DNA of 64,000 nucleotides from Brachybacterium sp. SGAir0954 (GCF_005490785.1 NZ_CP027295.1:3162001-3226000); one strand, 5' to 3'; shown: positions 47,771 to 58,507, numbered from the stretch's first letter. Program-made: numbers and translations. Notes: generated by a model not told the origin, from the letters alone.

Positions 47771-47809
47771 CACGGCGCCCCCATCCTGCTGCAGGGTGGG
47801 GGCGCCGTG
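47771..47809 (+). terminator. Strong intrinsic terminator downstream of gpmA
   Basis: An 18-bp stem (47771-47788 with 47792-47809, one G-T pair) with a CTG loop lies 17 bases after the stop. Confidence 0.85.
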
Positions 47810-47966
47810 CTGTCCATGGGGACTTCTCCCCCTTCCCCGGGTCACCGGGGGCGTGCCAGCGTCGAACCGTGCCGGGTCCCCGGCGCACCACGGACGACGC
47901 GGTGGCATCTCGTCCGAGGACCGACAGCGCATCATTGGGGCATCAGACGCCTGCAGGAGGATGCCC

Positions 47967-48513
47967 ATGTTCTACCCCGATGTCCCTGAGGGCTTCAGCC
48001 CACCGATGCGCCACATGGACCGTTTCACCGGGCTGTGGGACCCCGCGACCTACGCGGGCGAGTCGTGGGTCGCCGTCCAGGCGACACAGCTCGACGACGA
48101 GCAGGCGAGGACGACGACCCAGAAACGGCGCATACTCGACGGGTGGATTGAGCTGCTCTCCGCGGGGGATGCGCCGATCACCCACCTCTTCCTCGCATCC
48201 CGCGTCCCCCAGCGGTTGTTGGATGCCGTCTCGGGATTGCCGAACCTGCGGTTCCTGGACGTCAAGTGGGGCCCTTACGAGGACTTGAGCCCGATCAGCG
48301 GACTGCACGGACTCGAGGCGATCCACCTCGGACCTCGCGGGGGTGACGATCGACAGCAAAGACGTCTCCCCCGCCGCTGATCTCCCCGAGCTGGCTCACT
48401 TCGGAGCCCCGTTCCGCCGTGCATGGAGGGACCAGGTCATGGCCCTTGCCGCGCACAACCTCGCGTTCAGAGACATGGCAGATGGTTACGTAGCCCTCGA
48501 CGAGGGCGACTGA
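47967..48513 (+). pseudogene. Broken leucine-rich-repeat-like gene (frameshift/internal deletion)
   Basis: CAGGAGG stands 6 bases before ATG 47967 and opens MFYPDVPEGFSPPMRHM. Helical and repeat-like segments follow (ITHLFLASRVPQRLLDAVSG, LPNLRFLDVKWG, LSPISGLHGLEAIHLG) with the Leu spacing of LRR proteins. That frame breaks into an Arg-rich end at 48380. From about 48331 another frame (ending at 48513) resumes LRR-like sequence (DLAGVTIDSKDVSPAADLPEL, HFGAPFRR). Central repeats were probably lost with a frameshift. GC content is visibly lower than in the flanks, hinting at acquired DNA. The function of the intact protein is unknown. Confidence 0.6.
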
Positions 48514-48529
48514 CGGTTCCGGAGTGTAG

Positions 48530-48560
48530 AGGGCCCCGGGGACCGTGTCCCCGGGGCCCT
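48530..48560. terminator. Terminator between LRR remnant and HerA-like gene
   Basis: A perfect 13-bp stem (48530-48542 with 48548-48560) with a 5-base loop lies 22 bases beyond the stop of the minus-strand HerA-like gene. Confidence 0.75.
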
Positions 48561-48582
48561 GGCGTGCGCGGCGCCCGGCGCC

Positions 48583-50178
48583 TCAGCGCCGCTTGCGGGT
48601 GCCGAACAGGGAGCGGCTGATCTCGCGGCCGAGGACGGTTCCCGCCGAGCGGAGGAAGGACTTCACGGCGGGGTTGTCGAGCATCCCCTCCTCCTTCTTC
48701 TTCGCCTTCGCGGCCGGCTCGGCGTCGGGCTCCGCCGCCCGGCCCTGTTGAGCGGGTGCGCCGTCGGCCGCACCGGCCTCCGGGGCGCCGGCCGCGCGCT
48801 TCTGCAGGATCTCGTAGGCGGACTCGCGGTCCACCGGGGTGCCGTACTCGGCCTGCAGCGGGGAGGCCGCGACGATCCCGCTGATGACCTCCGCACCCGC
48901 GGGCTCCATCGAGGACTCCGGCGCGCGCACCGCGGTGATCGCGACGGGCGTGGGGGCGCCGTCCTCGCTCATGACGGTGACGATCGCGGCGCCCGTGCCG
49001 AGCGCCGGGATGACCTCCTCGAGATCGTGGCTCGAGGTGGGGAAGGTCTTAGCGGTCGCCTTGAGGGCCTTCGCGTCGTCCGGGGTGAAGGCGCGCAGGG
49101 CGTGCTGGACGCGGTTGCCGAGCTGGGCGAGGACCTCGGAGGGGATGTCCTTGGGGGTCTGGGTGATGAAGAAGATCCCCACGCCCTTCGAGCGGATCAG
49201 CCGGACCGTCTGCACGACCTGGTCCAGGAACGCCTTGGAGGCGTCCTTGAACAGCAGGTGCGCCTCGTCGAAGAAGAACACGAGCTTGGGGACGGGCTGG
49301 TCGCCCACCTCGGGCAGCTCCTGGTAGAGCTCCGCGAGCATCCACATCATGAAGGTCGAGAAGAGCGCGGGCCGGGTCGCGACGCCGGGCAGCTCGAGGC
49401 AGGAGATGATCCCGGCGCCGTCCTTCGTGCGCAGCAGCTGCTGGGTGTCGAAGGCCGGCTCGCCGAAGAAGACGTCGGCCCCGGAGGCCTCGAAGGCGGT
49501 GAGGCTGCGCAGGATGACGCCCGCGGTCGCCGAGGAGATCCCGCCGATGCCCTGGAGCTCGCCCTTGCCCTCCTTCGAGGTGAGGAACTGGATGAGCGCG
49601 CGCAGGTCCTTGAGGTCCAGCAGGGCCAGGCCCTGGGAGTCCGCGTAGTGGAAGATCAGACCCAGCGAGGACTCCTGGGTCTCGTTGAGCTCGAGCACCT
49701 TCGCCATGAGCACGGGGCCGAAGTCGCTCACCGTGGTGCGGATCGGCACGCCCTCGCCCTCGCCGCCGAGGGTGTAGAACTCCGTGGGCGCGGCGCGGGA
49801 GACCCACTCCTGGCCGCGGGCGGCGGCGCGCGCGGTGAGCTTCTCCGAGGCGGTGCCGGGGACGGCGATGCCGGAGAGGTCGCCCTTCATGTCTGCGACG
49901 AAGACGGCGGCGCCCGCGTGCGCGGCCTGCTCCGCGATGATCTGCAGGGTGCGGGTCTTGCCGGTGCCGGTGGCGCCCGCGATGAGGCCGTGGCGGTTGA
50001 GCATGGCGAGGGAGAGGTTCACGGGGACGGAGGGGTCGGGCTCCTCGCCGTCGAGCATCGCGCCGAGGTGGATGCGGCCGCCCTCGAAGGCGTACGCGTC
50101 GCGGACCTTCTGCGCCTCCTCGGAGCCGGCGGCGGGCGGGGTGGCAGGGGCGGAGGGATCCTGCGGCGTGGCGGTCAT
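48583..50178 (-). CDS. HerA-like / DUF853 ATPase
   Basis: A 531-residue FtsK/HerA-superfamily ATPase of the YjgR (DUF853) family. It shows Walker A IAGATGTGKTRTLQ (68-75), VADMKGDLSGIAVPG, Walker B LVFFFDEAHLLF near 295, a sensor-like FITQTPKDIPSEVLAQLGNRVQHALRAF and a C-terminal Ala/Lys-rich tail. The family is widespread but uncharacterised; DNA translocation is inferred from HerA. No nuclease (NurA) or Sir2 partner is adjacent, so a defence role is not supported here. AAGGAG precedes the ATG. Confidence 0.85.
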   Translation of the reverse strand: MTATPQDPSAPATPPAAGSEEAQKVRDAYAFEGGRIHLGAMLDGEEPDPSVPVNLSLAMLNRHGLIAGATGTGKTRTLQIIAEQAAHAGAAVFVADMKGDLSGIAVPGTASEKLTARAAARGQEWVSRAAPTEFYTLGGEGEGVPIRTTVSDFGPVLMAKVLELNETQESSLGLIFHYADSQGLALLDLKDLRALIQFLTSKEGKGELQGIGGISSATAGVILRSLTAFEASGADVFFGEPAFDTQQLLRTKDGAGIISCLELPGVATRPALFSTFMMWMLAELYQELPEVGDQPVPKLVFFFDEAHLLFKDASKAFLDQVVQTVRLIRSKGVGIFFITQTPKDIPSEVLAQLGNRVQHALRAFTPDDAKALKATAKTFPTSSHDLEEVIPALGTGAAIVTVMSEDGAPTPVAITAVRAPESSMEPAGAEVISGIVAASPLQAEYGTPVDRESAYEILQKRAAGAPEAGAADGAPAQQGRAAEPDAEPAAKAKKKEEGMLDNPAVKSFLRSAGTVLGREISRSLFGTRKRR

Positions 50179-50270
50179 CGAGGGCTCCTTGGTCGCCGGG
50201 GGACGGCGCTGGTGGACGGGACCCCGTGATCGTAACCACCGTGGCGCCCGTCACCCACTAGCGTGTCCCC

Positions 50271-51278
50271 ATGACGTCGCCCGCGCCCACCGCCCTGCAC
50301 GCCGAGGACGAGCTCGAGGCCGCCGCCGTGCGCGTCATGCTCACCGCCCCCTCGCGCTCCGCCCTCCTCGACCAGCTCGGGATCACGGGTGAGGACGCCG
50401 CGGAGCTCCCCGCGCTGCTCGATGCCGCCGCGGCCGACGAGGAGATCCTCGCCGAGGTCACCGCCCTCGCGAACCGTCTGCGCGCCGGCGCGGGCCTCGA
50501 GGTGCCCGCCGTGGACCTCGAGACGGAGAAGCCCCGCCACGACGCGCTCCAGCAGCGCCTCGCCCCCGGTGAGGGCCTCGTGCCGATCCTCGCCCTGCTG
50601 GTCTCGACCTCGACCGTGCGGGCCTGGCACGCCGCCCGCGGACTGAGCCCCGAGCAGTCTTGGCACGTGCTCGCGGACCTCGGCCAGCAGATGCGGGTGC
50701 ACCGCGAAGGCACCGGCCGCCTGGGCCTGCACCAGCTGAACTGGGTGAGCGGGAACTGGGCGGGGCGCCTCGTGCACCTGGGCCGGCTCCAGTTCGACCT
50801 CTCGCAACGGCGGGTCGCGCGGCTCGCGACCGGCGCCGAGCGGATCTCACCGGACGAGCCCTCCCGCTGGATGGTCGGCACGCACATCCCCGCGACCGGG
50901 CCGCTGGACCCCGCTGAGGTCGAGGCCTCCTTCGCGGCGGCCACCGCCTACTTCTCGGAGCACTATGCCGATCTCGGCGCCGGTCGCGCCGAGGACGAGC
51001 CTGCCTTCGGCCACGAGTTCACGTGCGACTCCTGGCTGCTGAGCGAGGAGCTCGCCGAGGTCACCGGACCCACCTCGAACCTCGCGCGCTTCGCCGCGCT
51101 CTGGCAGATGCTCGAGCACACCCGCATGGACGACGCGGCACTGTTCTTCGTGTTCGGGCAGCGCCCGCCCGTGGACCCGGCCTCGCTCCCCCGCCGCACC
51201 CGCCTCGAGCAGGGCGTCGCGGAGCGGCTGGCCGACGGCCGCGGCTGGACGGGCGGCACGGGGCGCCTGATGCGCTGA
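50271..51278 (+). CDS. Acyltransferase-domain protein (GNAT-like N- and C-terminal domains)
   Basis: A 335-residue protein resembling the acyltransferase family with paired GNAT-like domains. The N-terminal helical part (about 1-90) is followed by STVRAWHAARGLSPEQSWHVLADLG and LHQLNWVSGNWAGRLVHLGRLQFD. The C-terminal part contains ATAYFSEHYADLG, FTCDSWLLSEELAEV and a final GQRPPVDPASLPRRTRLEQ. Activity and substrate are unknown. ATG 50271 sits 6 bases after TAGCGT (50259-50264), so it is predicted leaderless. It is divergent from the HerA-like gene. Confidence 0.72.
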   Translation: MTSPAPTALHAEDELEAAAVRVMLTAPSRSALLDQLGITGEDAAELPALLDAAAADEEILAEVTALANRLRAGAGLEVPAVDLETEKPRHDALQQRLAPGEGLVPILALLVSTSTVRAWHAARGLSPEQSWHVLADLGQQMRVHREGTGRLGLHQLNWVSGNWAGRLVHLGRLQFDLSQRRVARLATGAERISPDEPSRWMVGTHIPATGPLDPAEVEASFAAATAYFSEHYADLGAGRAEDEPAFGHEFTCDSWLLSEELAEVTGPTSNLARFAALWQMLEHTRMDDAALFFVFGQRPPVDPASLPRRTRLEQGVAERLADGRGWTGGTGRLMR

Positions 51279-51289
51279 GGCCGCTGCGG

Positions 51290-51925
51290 TCAGAGGTCGA
51301 TGTCGTCCCGGAGATAGACGGCGACGACCTGGTCGAAGGCGCGCACGGGGTCGATGCCGCGGCGCATGGCGATCGAGAAGGCGCTGCGCGTGAGCGCGAA
51401 GCCCACCTGCACCATGATCTCGGCGTGGTCGCGCGCGTGCTCGCCGTCGAGGGACTCGGTGAGCACATCGACGAGCTCCGCCTGCATCGCCTGCAGGTTC
51501 CCCGTCGACATGCTCTGCAGGCTCGGCTCCTTGGCCATGACCCTCTTCTTGAGGTCGCGTAGCTCGGGGTCGACGGGCACGTTCGCGATGCCGTCCCGCA
51601 TGACCGCGTGCAGCGCCTGCCGGACGGTCATCACCACGAGCTTCTCGCGCAGCGACGCGACGGCGCGGGGCCCCTCGTCCCCGACGACCCCGAGGATGGC
51701 GGACTCCTTGGTGGACCAGTGGTTGAAGAAGGTCCGGGTCGAGACGCCGGCGCGCTGGGCGATCATCTGCGCGGTGACCGCGGAGAGCCCGTGCTCGGCG
51801 ACGAGCTCGAGGGCGGCGCGGTGCATGGCCAGGCGGGTCTGGCGCTTCTTCTGCTCGCGCAGCCCGAGCTCCTCGCAGGCGGGGGCGGCCGTGGAGGTGT
51901 CGGTCGGGGTGCGGGTGTCGGTCAC
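51290..51925 (-). CDS. TetR-family repressor of the adjacent MFS exporter
   Basis: A 211-residue TetR regulator. The N-terminal helix-turn-helix (AVTAQMIAQRAGVSTRTFFNHW) is standard, and the C-terminal ligand domain is divergent. It faces the MFS gene, with two TGCA-type palindromes in the shared promoter, so it very probably represses both. The GTG at 51925 is chosen because it lies 7 bases behind the -10 box TACGAT (fwd 51933-51938). The ATG at 51934 overlaps that box. The inducing ligand is unknown. Confidence 0.87.
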   Translation of the reverse strand: MTDTRTPTDTSTAAPACEELGLREQKKRQTRLAMHRAALELVAEHGLSAVTAQMIAQRAGVSTRTFFNHWSTKESAILGVVGDEGPRAVASLREKLVVMTVRQALHAVMRDGIANVPVDPELRDLKKRVMAKEPSLQSMSTGNLQAMQAELVDVLTESLDGEHARDHAEIMVQVGFALTRSAFSIAMRRGIDPVRAFDQVVAVYLRDDIDL

Positions 51926-51959
51926 GGGGTCCATCGTAGGTCCGCCATCTCACAAAAAC

Positions 51960-53848
<1,889 letters not shown>

Positions 53849-53888
53849 CCCCGGGCGCGGACGGCACCTCGGCGTCCGCCCCGCTCCC

Positions 53889-53923
53889 CCACGGCCCCCT
53901 GCCCTCGCGGCAGGGGGCCGTGG
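53889..53923 (+). terminator. Terminator downstream of the MFS gene
   Basis: A perfect 15-bp stem (53889-53903 with 53909-53923) with a CTCGC loop. Confidence 0.8.
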
Positions 53924-53968
53924 TCGTCCCGGGGCGCCTCCGAGGCACGGCCGTGCCACCATGGGCGG

Positions 53969-55039
53969 ATGCTCCTGCGCGACCACTTCCCGCCCGACCT
54001 GCCCGCGGGGTTCACCTCGCGCCTTCCCGTCGAGGCGGACGTGGGACCGCTCGACGCCCTGGTCACCGCGGACCAGCGCACCCACACCCCCGACGCCGAG
54101 GTCACCGCCGACTCGCTGCGCTCGCGGCTCGTGGGGCTGCGCTCCTTCTCCCGCCGGCAGGTCGTCGTCGTGCCCGACGGAGCGGGCGACACGGCGGAGC
54201 CGGTGGGCTGGATCGCCCTGGCCGACCGCGCGAGCGGCCGCACCGACCTGCAGTGGGCGCTCGCCCGCGACCTGCCCCGCCGGGCGGAGCTCGCCGCGGC
54301 CCTGCTCGCCTGGGCCCGCGAGGTGGGCGGCTCCTTCGCCCGCCACCGCGGGGTCGAGGCCACCTGGCTGGACGCCTCCGTCACCGAGACGGACACGGAC
54401 CGCTCGGCGCTGCTGGCCGCCTCCGGCTTCACGCACGTGCGCACCTGGCTGCACATGCGCCGCCCCGTCGACCCCACCGACGCGACCGACCTGCCCGCCC
54501 CTCGCGAGGGGACACGGGTGCGGCGCGTGCACCGACACCCCTCGGGCCTGCCCGTCGCCCAGGACGTCACCACCGTGCACCGCATGCTCGAGGAGTCCTT
54601 CGCGGACCACTGGGGGTCCTACAGGGAGTCCTTCGCCGAGTTCGTGCAGCGCCTGGTCGAGGACCCCCGCGAGGCGGACTGGGACCACTGGTGGATCGCC
54701 GAGGTCGAAAGGGAGGGCCGATGGCTGCCCGCCGGCGGTCTCGTCGCCGCCCGCCAGGAGCCCCGCGGCGACCTCGGCGAGGGCACCTATCTCGAGTACC
54801 TCGGGGTGCACCGCAGCGCCCGCGGCCGGGGCGTGGCCAAGGCGCTGCTGCACGCCGCCTTCCGCGACGCCGCCGAGCGCGGCCGCGCCCGTCTCGAGCT
54901 CGAGGTCGACGCGGACTCCCCCACCGGGGCGAACGGCCTCTACGAGGCGATGGGCTTCCGGGCCTTCGAGCGCACGCAGACCTGGCACGCGCGGGCCGCG
55001 TCCCACCCCTCCCGGCTGCTCGAGCCGCCGGAGGGCTGA
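53969..55039 (+). CDS. Tandem-GNAT N-acetyltransferase
   Basis: A 356-residue protein with two GNAT-like halves. The degenerate N-terminal half is about residues 15-165. The C-terminal half (about 180-345) has YLEYLGVHRSARGRGVAKALL and NGLYEAMGFRAFERT, the acetyl-CoA loop and final strand of active GNAT enzymes. The two-domain plan resembles mycothiol synthase (MshD), but the MshD-specific segments were not recognised, so I leave it unnamed. ATG 53969 lies 6 bases behind CACCAT, a weak -10. The 3' end faces an amidohydrolase remnant. Confidence 0.76.
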   Translation: MLLRDHFPPDLPAGFTSRLPVEADVGPLDALVTADQRTHTPDAEVTADSLRSRLVGLRSFSRRQVVVVPDGAGDTAEPVGWIALADRASGRTDLQWALARDLPRRAELAAALLAWAREVGGSFARHRGVEATWLDASVTETDTDRSALLAASGFTHVRTWLHMRRPVDPTDATDLPAPREGTRVRRVHRHPSGLPVAQDVTTVHRMLEESFADHWGSYRESFAEFVQRLVEDPREADWDHWWIAEVEREGRWLPAGGLVAARQEPRGDLGEGTYLEYLGVHRSARGRGVAKALLHAAFRDAAERGRARLELEVDADSPTGANGLYEAMGFRAFERTQTWHARAASHPSRLLEPPEG

Positions 55040-55046
55040 GCGCGGC

Positions 55047-55408
55047 TCAGACGGCCAGCGCGCCGTCCTCCACGACCGCCCGGCCCCGGTCGCGGTGCTC
55101 CGCGAACTGCGCGAGCAGCTCCTCCCGCCGCGCCGCGGGCAGACGGCCGAGCGCGGAGCCGTGCGCCACGTCCCGCCGCCCCGTGAGCCCGCTGTGACGC
55201 GTGCGGTCCTTGATCATCGCGTCGTCGAAAGAGCAGAGCTGAGCTCACCGCCGGCATGCAGCTGGAGGTCGATCCCGCATCCGTGGCGCTGCGCGATCGC
55301 GAACAGGTCGCCGAACTGCGCGACCGGGTCGCGGTCGACGAGGCGCCCGAATGCAAAGAGGTCCGATTTCGTTCCGGATTGCCGGCGGATCTGGAACGGA
55401 ATCGGACC
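55047..55408 (-). pseudogene. Internal fragment of an amidohydrolase (cytosine-deaminase-like) gene
   Basis: The 400 bp between the GNAT and guaA genes hold no intact gene. A minus-strand reading gives RLVDRDPVAQFGDLFAIAQR then HGCGIDLQLHAGGE, ending early at 55214. In a second frame it continues KDRTRHSGLTGRRDVAHGSA and ALGRLPAARREELLAQFAEH, ending at 55047. Together they look like the metal-binding core (LHxxGE, then VxHGxALG) of CodA/AtzC-type amidohydrolases, split by a one-base shift near 55235 and missing both ends. The fragment is too decayed to be functional, and the family call is moderate. Confidence 0.5.
55360..55408. repeat. 16-bp inverted repeat at the edge of the amidohydrolase remnant
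   Basis: GGTCCGATTTCGTTCC (55360-55375) pairs with 55393-55408 at 15 of 16 positions around a 17-base loop. It is unusually AT-rich for this genome. It could be a terminator backup for guaA or a mobile-element scar. Confidence 0.6.
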
Positions 55409-55422
55409 ATTGCGGGGGGGCG

Positions 55423-55441
55423 GGCGCGTCAGGGACGCGCC
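55423..55441 (-). terminator. Terminator downstream of guaA
   Basis: An 8-bp stem (55423-55430 with 55434-55441) directly after the guaA stop on the minus strand is followed by a C-rich run. Confidence 0.55.
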
Positions 55442-55442
55442 G

Positions 55443-57032
55443 TCACTCCCACTCGATGGTGCCCGGGGGCTTCGAGGTGATGTCGAGGGTGACGCGGTTG
55501 ATCTCGCTGACCTCGTTCGTGATCCGCGTGGAGATGCGGGAGAGCACCTCGAAGGGGACCTTCGCCCAGTCCGCGGTCATCGCGTCGTCGCTCGTGACGG
55601 GGCGCAGCACGACGGGGTGGCCGTAGGTGCGACCGTCGCCCTGGACGCCGACGGAGCGGACGTCGGCGAGGAGCACGACGGGGCACTGCCAGATGTCGCG
55701 GTCCAGGCCGGCGGCGGTGAGCTCGGCGCGGGCGATCGCGTCGGCCTTGCGCAGCACGTCCAGGCGCTCCTTGGTGACCTCGCCGATGATCCGGATGCCG
55801 AGGCCCGGGCCCGGGAAGGGCTGGCGCCAGACGATCTCGTCCGGCAGGCCCAGCTCGGAGCCGACGGCGCGGACCTCGTCCTTGAACAGGGCGCGCAGCG
55901 GCTCGACGAGCTCGAAGGAGAGATCCTCGGGCAGGCCGCCCACGTTGTGGTGGCTCTTGATGTTCGCCGCGCCCTCGCCGCCGCCGGACTCGACGACGTC
56001 GGGGTAGAGCGTGCCCTGCACGAGGAAGGTCTTCGCCTCGGCGTGGTCGCCCTGGATGACGCCCTGCTCGCGGAGGATCTCCGCCTGGGCGCCCTCGAAG
56101 GAGCGGATGAACTCGCGGCCGATGATCTTGCGCTTCTCCTCGGGGTCGGTGACCCCGGCGAGCGCGCTGAGGAACTGCTCCTCGGCGTCGACCATGACGA
56201 GCCGGGCGCCGCCGGTGGACTCGCCGAAGGCCTTCTCGATCTGCGCGGACTCGTCCTGGCGCATGAGCCCGTGGTCCACGTACACGCAGGTGAGACGGTC
56301 ACCGATCGCGCGCTGCACGAGCGCGGCGGCGACCGCGGAGTCCACGCCGCCGGAGAGGCCGCAGATCGCGGTGCCCTCGCCCACCTGGGCGCGGATCCGC
56401 TCGACCTGCTCCTCGATGACGTTGCCGGTGGTCCAGGTGGGCTCGATGCCCGCGCCACGGTGCAGGAAGTTCTCGAGCACCTCCTGGCCGCGGTCGCTGT
56501 GGCCCACCTCGGGGTGCCACTGCACGCCGTAGAGGTGCTTCTCGGGATGCTCGAAGGCGGCGACCGGGGAGCCCTGCGAGCGGGCGACCACGCGGAAGCC
56601 CGCCGGGGCCTCGGTCACGGAGTCGCCGTGGCTCATCCACACGTTCTGCTCGAGGTCCTGATCCCGCAGCAGCTCGGAGCCGCCGTCGAGGGCCTCGAGG
56701 CGCGTGGCGCCGTACTCGCGCACCCCCGTCGGCGCGACGGTCCCGTCGAGGGCCGCGGCCATCGACTGGAAGCCGTAGCAGAGGCCGAGCACGGGGATCC
56801 CCGCCTCGAGCAGCGCCGGGTCCAGGCGCGGCGCACCCTCGGCGTACACGGAGGAGGGGCCGCCGGAGAGGATGATCGCGCGCGGCTGCTTCGCGAGCAC
56901 GTCCTGCACACCCATGGTGTGGGGGACGACCTCGGAGTAGACGCGCGCCTCACGCACGCGGCGTGCGATGAGCTGGGCGTACTGGGCGCCGAAGTCGACG
57001 ACGAGGACGGGGCGCTGGTCGGTGTCGGTCAC
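55443..57032 (-). CDS. guaA: GMP synthase (glutamine-hydrolysing)
   Basis: Converts XMP to GMP with glutamine and ATP. The 529-residue protein has a class I amidotransferase domain (nucleophile Cys85 in [21 protein letters not shown]), the PP-loop ATP pyrophosphatase [10 protein letters not shown] near 229, and the C-terminal dimerisation domain ending [12 protein letters not shown] 57032 sits 7 bases after the -10 box TAGACT (fwd 57040-57045), so it is predicted leaderless. Tandem dyad repeats lie 51-88 bp upstream of the start. The synteny with DUF3817 and SURF1 genes is common in actinobacteria. Confidence 0.97.
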   Translation of the reverse strand: MTDTDQRPVLVVDFGAQYAQLIARRVREARVYSEVVPHTMGVQDVLAKQPRAIILSGGPSSVYAEGAPRLDPALLEAGIPVLGLCYGFQSMAAALDGTVAPTGVREYGATRLEALDGGSELLRDQDLEQNVWMSHGDSVTEAPAGFRVVARSQGSPVAAFEHPEKHLYGVQWHPEVGHSDRGQEVLENFLHRGAGIEPTWTTGNVIEEQVERIRAQVGEGTAICGLSGGVDSAVAAALVQRAIGDRLTCVYVDHGLMRQDESAQIEKAFGESTGGARLVMVDAEEQFLSALAGVTDPEEKRKIIGREFIRSFEGAQAEILREQGVIQGDHAEAKTFLVQGTLYPDVVESGGGEGAANIKSHHNVGGLPEDLSFELVEPLRALFKDEVRAVGSELGLPDEIVWRQPFPGPGLGIRIIGEVTKERLDVLRKADAIARAELTAAGLDRDIWQCPVVLLADVRSVGVQGDGRTYGHPVVLRPVTSDDAMTADWAKVPFEVLSRISTRITNEVSEINRVTLDITSKPPGTIEWE

Positions 57033-57082
57033 CCGGCAGAGTCTACGGGCCGCGGCACCCCGGGCGCGCCCGCGTCCCGTGG

Positions 57083-57120
57083 GGTGCTCGTCTCAACGAG
57101 CGGTGCTCGTCTCACCGAGC
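57083..57120. repeat. Tandem 19-bp direct repeats with internal dyads upstream of guaA
   Basis: Two adjacent 19-bp copies (57083-57101, 57102-57120) differ at one base. Each contains GCTCGT-CTCA-(A/C)CGAGC, a small hairpin or palindrome. They lie between the DUF3817 stop and the guaA promoter, just upstream of the expected -35. Confidence 0.8.
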
Positions 57121-57128
57121 GCGGGAGT

Positions 57129-57509
57129 TCAGCGCTCGCCGTCCTGCAGGGTGGGCCGACGGGCGAGCTCCCGCTCGACCGACTCGTGGGTCCAGCGCTC
57201 GCCGAAGAAGGACAGCACCGGCACGACGCCGAAGAGCATGAGCAGGAGCATGCGCGGCAGCGCCCACCGCATCTTCAGCCACAGGTCGAAGCCGAGGATC
57301 ACGTAGACCATGTAGATGAGGCCGTGGATCGGGGACCACACCGAGGAGACCTGCTCCCAGGTGTGGGAGGTCCCCCCGTAGACGAGGTAGCGCATGATCA
57401 TGATCGCGCAGAGCACGAGCAGGGCGCAGCCCTCGACGATCGAGGCGACCCGGAAGCGGGCGAAGGAGGTGCGCACCTGCACCTCATCGAGCGGGCGGGG
57501 TGCCGGCAT
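57129..57509 (-). CDS. DUF3817 membrane protein
   Basis: A 126-residue actinobacterial membrane protein of unknown function. It has three membrane segments (about 22-42, 60-78 and 84-103) and the DUF3817 features ARFRVASIVEGCALLVL, an SPIHGLIYMVYVI segment with a conserved His, and LLMLFGVVPVLSFF. Similar proteins border SURF1 and may assist cytochrome oxidase or heme handling; that is inference from context. AGGAGG precedes the ATG at 57509, which overlaps the SURF1 3' end by 26 bp, so they are cotranscribed. Confidence 0.83.
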   Translation of the reverse strand: MPAPRPLDEVQVRTSFARFRVASIVEGCALLVLCAIMIMRYLVYGGTSHTWEQVSSVWSPIHGLIYMVYVILGFDLWLKMRWALPRMLLLMLFGVVPVLSFFGERWTHESVERELARRPTLQDGER

Positions 57510-58365
57510 CGGCGTCCTCCTGGGGATGGGCGGCGCCCGGGGCGCCGGCGGGGGTCGGGGCGTCCGCGCCGGGGGCGGGACGCGGGGTCTCCTCGCCGAG
57601 GGCGGCGCGCAGGGCCTCCCGCTGCGCCTCCTGCTCGTCGAGGTGGTGGGTGCGCACGGTGCGCCACCACAGGTACAGGAAGAAGACGCCGAAGACGATC
57701 CACTGGGCCGCGTAGCCGATGTTCTGCCAGTCCAGGCCGCGGGAGAAGGCGGACTCGGCCTCCGGCATCGGCTGCAGGCCCTCCGCGGCGGAGGTCTGCG
57801 CGACGTAGCCCGCGTACATGGGGCTCCCCCACTCGTTCACGAGCAGCGGGGTGGAGATCTCCGAGGCGATGCCGTCCTCGACGCCGTCGGTCGCGGCCTC
57901 GCTCGCCTCGAGCCGGCCGGTCGCGGTCACCTCGCCGCTCGGCGGGTCGGGGGCGAGGGCCGGGTCGAGCTCGCCGTCGGCCCCGGTGACGTCCTCCGCC
58001 GCGACCCAGCCGCGGGCGACGGGCAGCAGCACCTCGGAGCCGTCGGCGAGGGTCAGGTGGAGGGCCGTGACGACGATCGCGGCGTCCGTCCCGTCGATGT
58101 GCCGCCCGCCCACGAGGATCTGCTGGGAGGCGTCGTAGGTGCCGGTCGCGGTGACGATGCCGCCGGAGTCGTCGTTCGTGACGACCCCGCCGATCTCGAG
58201 CACGTCGCGCACGTCGCCGAGCTCCGCCGGGGCGGAGGTGCGCTCGGTGATCGCCCGGTGCGCACGGTCCCACTGCCAGCCCGCGAGCATGCCGCACACG
58301 ACGGTCGCCGCCACCATGAGGGCGAGCATCCCGAGGGAGCGGGGGCGCAGGGCGGCACGGAGCAT
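57484..58365 (-). CDS. SURF1-family cytochrome oxidase biogenesis protein
   Basis: A 293-residue inner-membrane protein that assists heme A insertion into cytochrome c oxidase. It has one N-terminal membrane segment (about 12-32, LALMVAATVVCGMLAGWQWDRA, the GxWQxxR-like signature), a periplasmic domain of about 180 residues with LLPVARGWV and GEVTATGRLE, and a second membrane segment near 225-245 (AAQWIVFGVFFLYLWW). The C-terminal 50 residues are Pro/Ala-rich. ATG 58365 lies 6 bases after TACGAT (fwd 58372-58377), so it is predicted leaderless. It heads a two-gene unit with the DUF3817 gene. Confidence 0.88.
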   Translation of the reverse strand: MLRAALRPRSLGMLALMVAATVVCGMLAGWQWDRAHRAITERTSAPAELGDVRDVLEIGGVVTNDDSGGIVTATGTYDASQQILVGGRHIDGTDAAIVVTALHLTLADGSEVLLPVARGWVAAEDVTGADGELDPALAPDPPSGEVTATGRLEASEAATDGVEDGIASEISTPLLVNEWGSPMYAGYVAQTSAAEGLQPMPEAESAFSRGLDWQNIGYAAQWIVFGVFFLYLWWRTVRTHHLDEQEAQREALRAALGEETPRPAPGADAPTPAGAPGAAHPQEDADAGTPPAR

Positions 58366-58507
58366 GCCTTCATCGTAGGAGCCCCGGCTGGACGCGGCCG
58401 GGACGAGGTGGCCCTCCTCACCGCCGTCGGCCCCGTGCACCTCCCGCGGGCGTCCGGACAGGACCTCGGGCCTCCCCACCGCGCCGTCCCCGCCGTAGGG
58501 TGAGCGC

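Noticed and set aside
48583-50178. HerA-like ATPase as part of a phage-defence system
   Set aside because: No NurA, Sir2, nuclease or other defence gene adjoins it, and the YjgR/DUF853 type is widespread outside defence islands.
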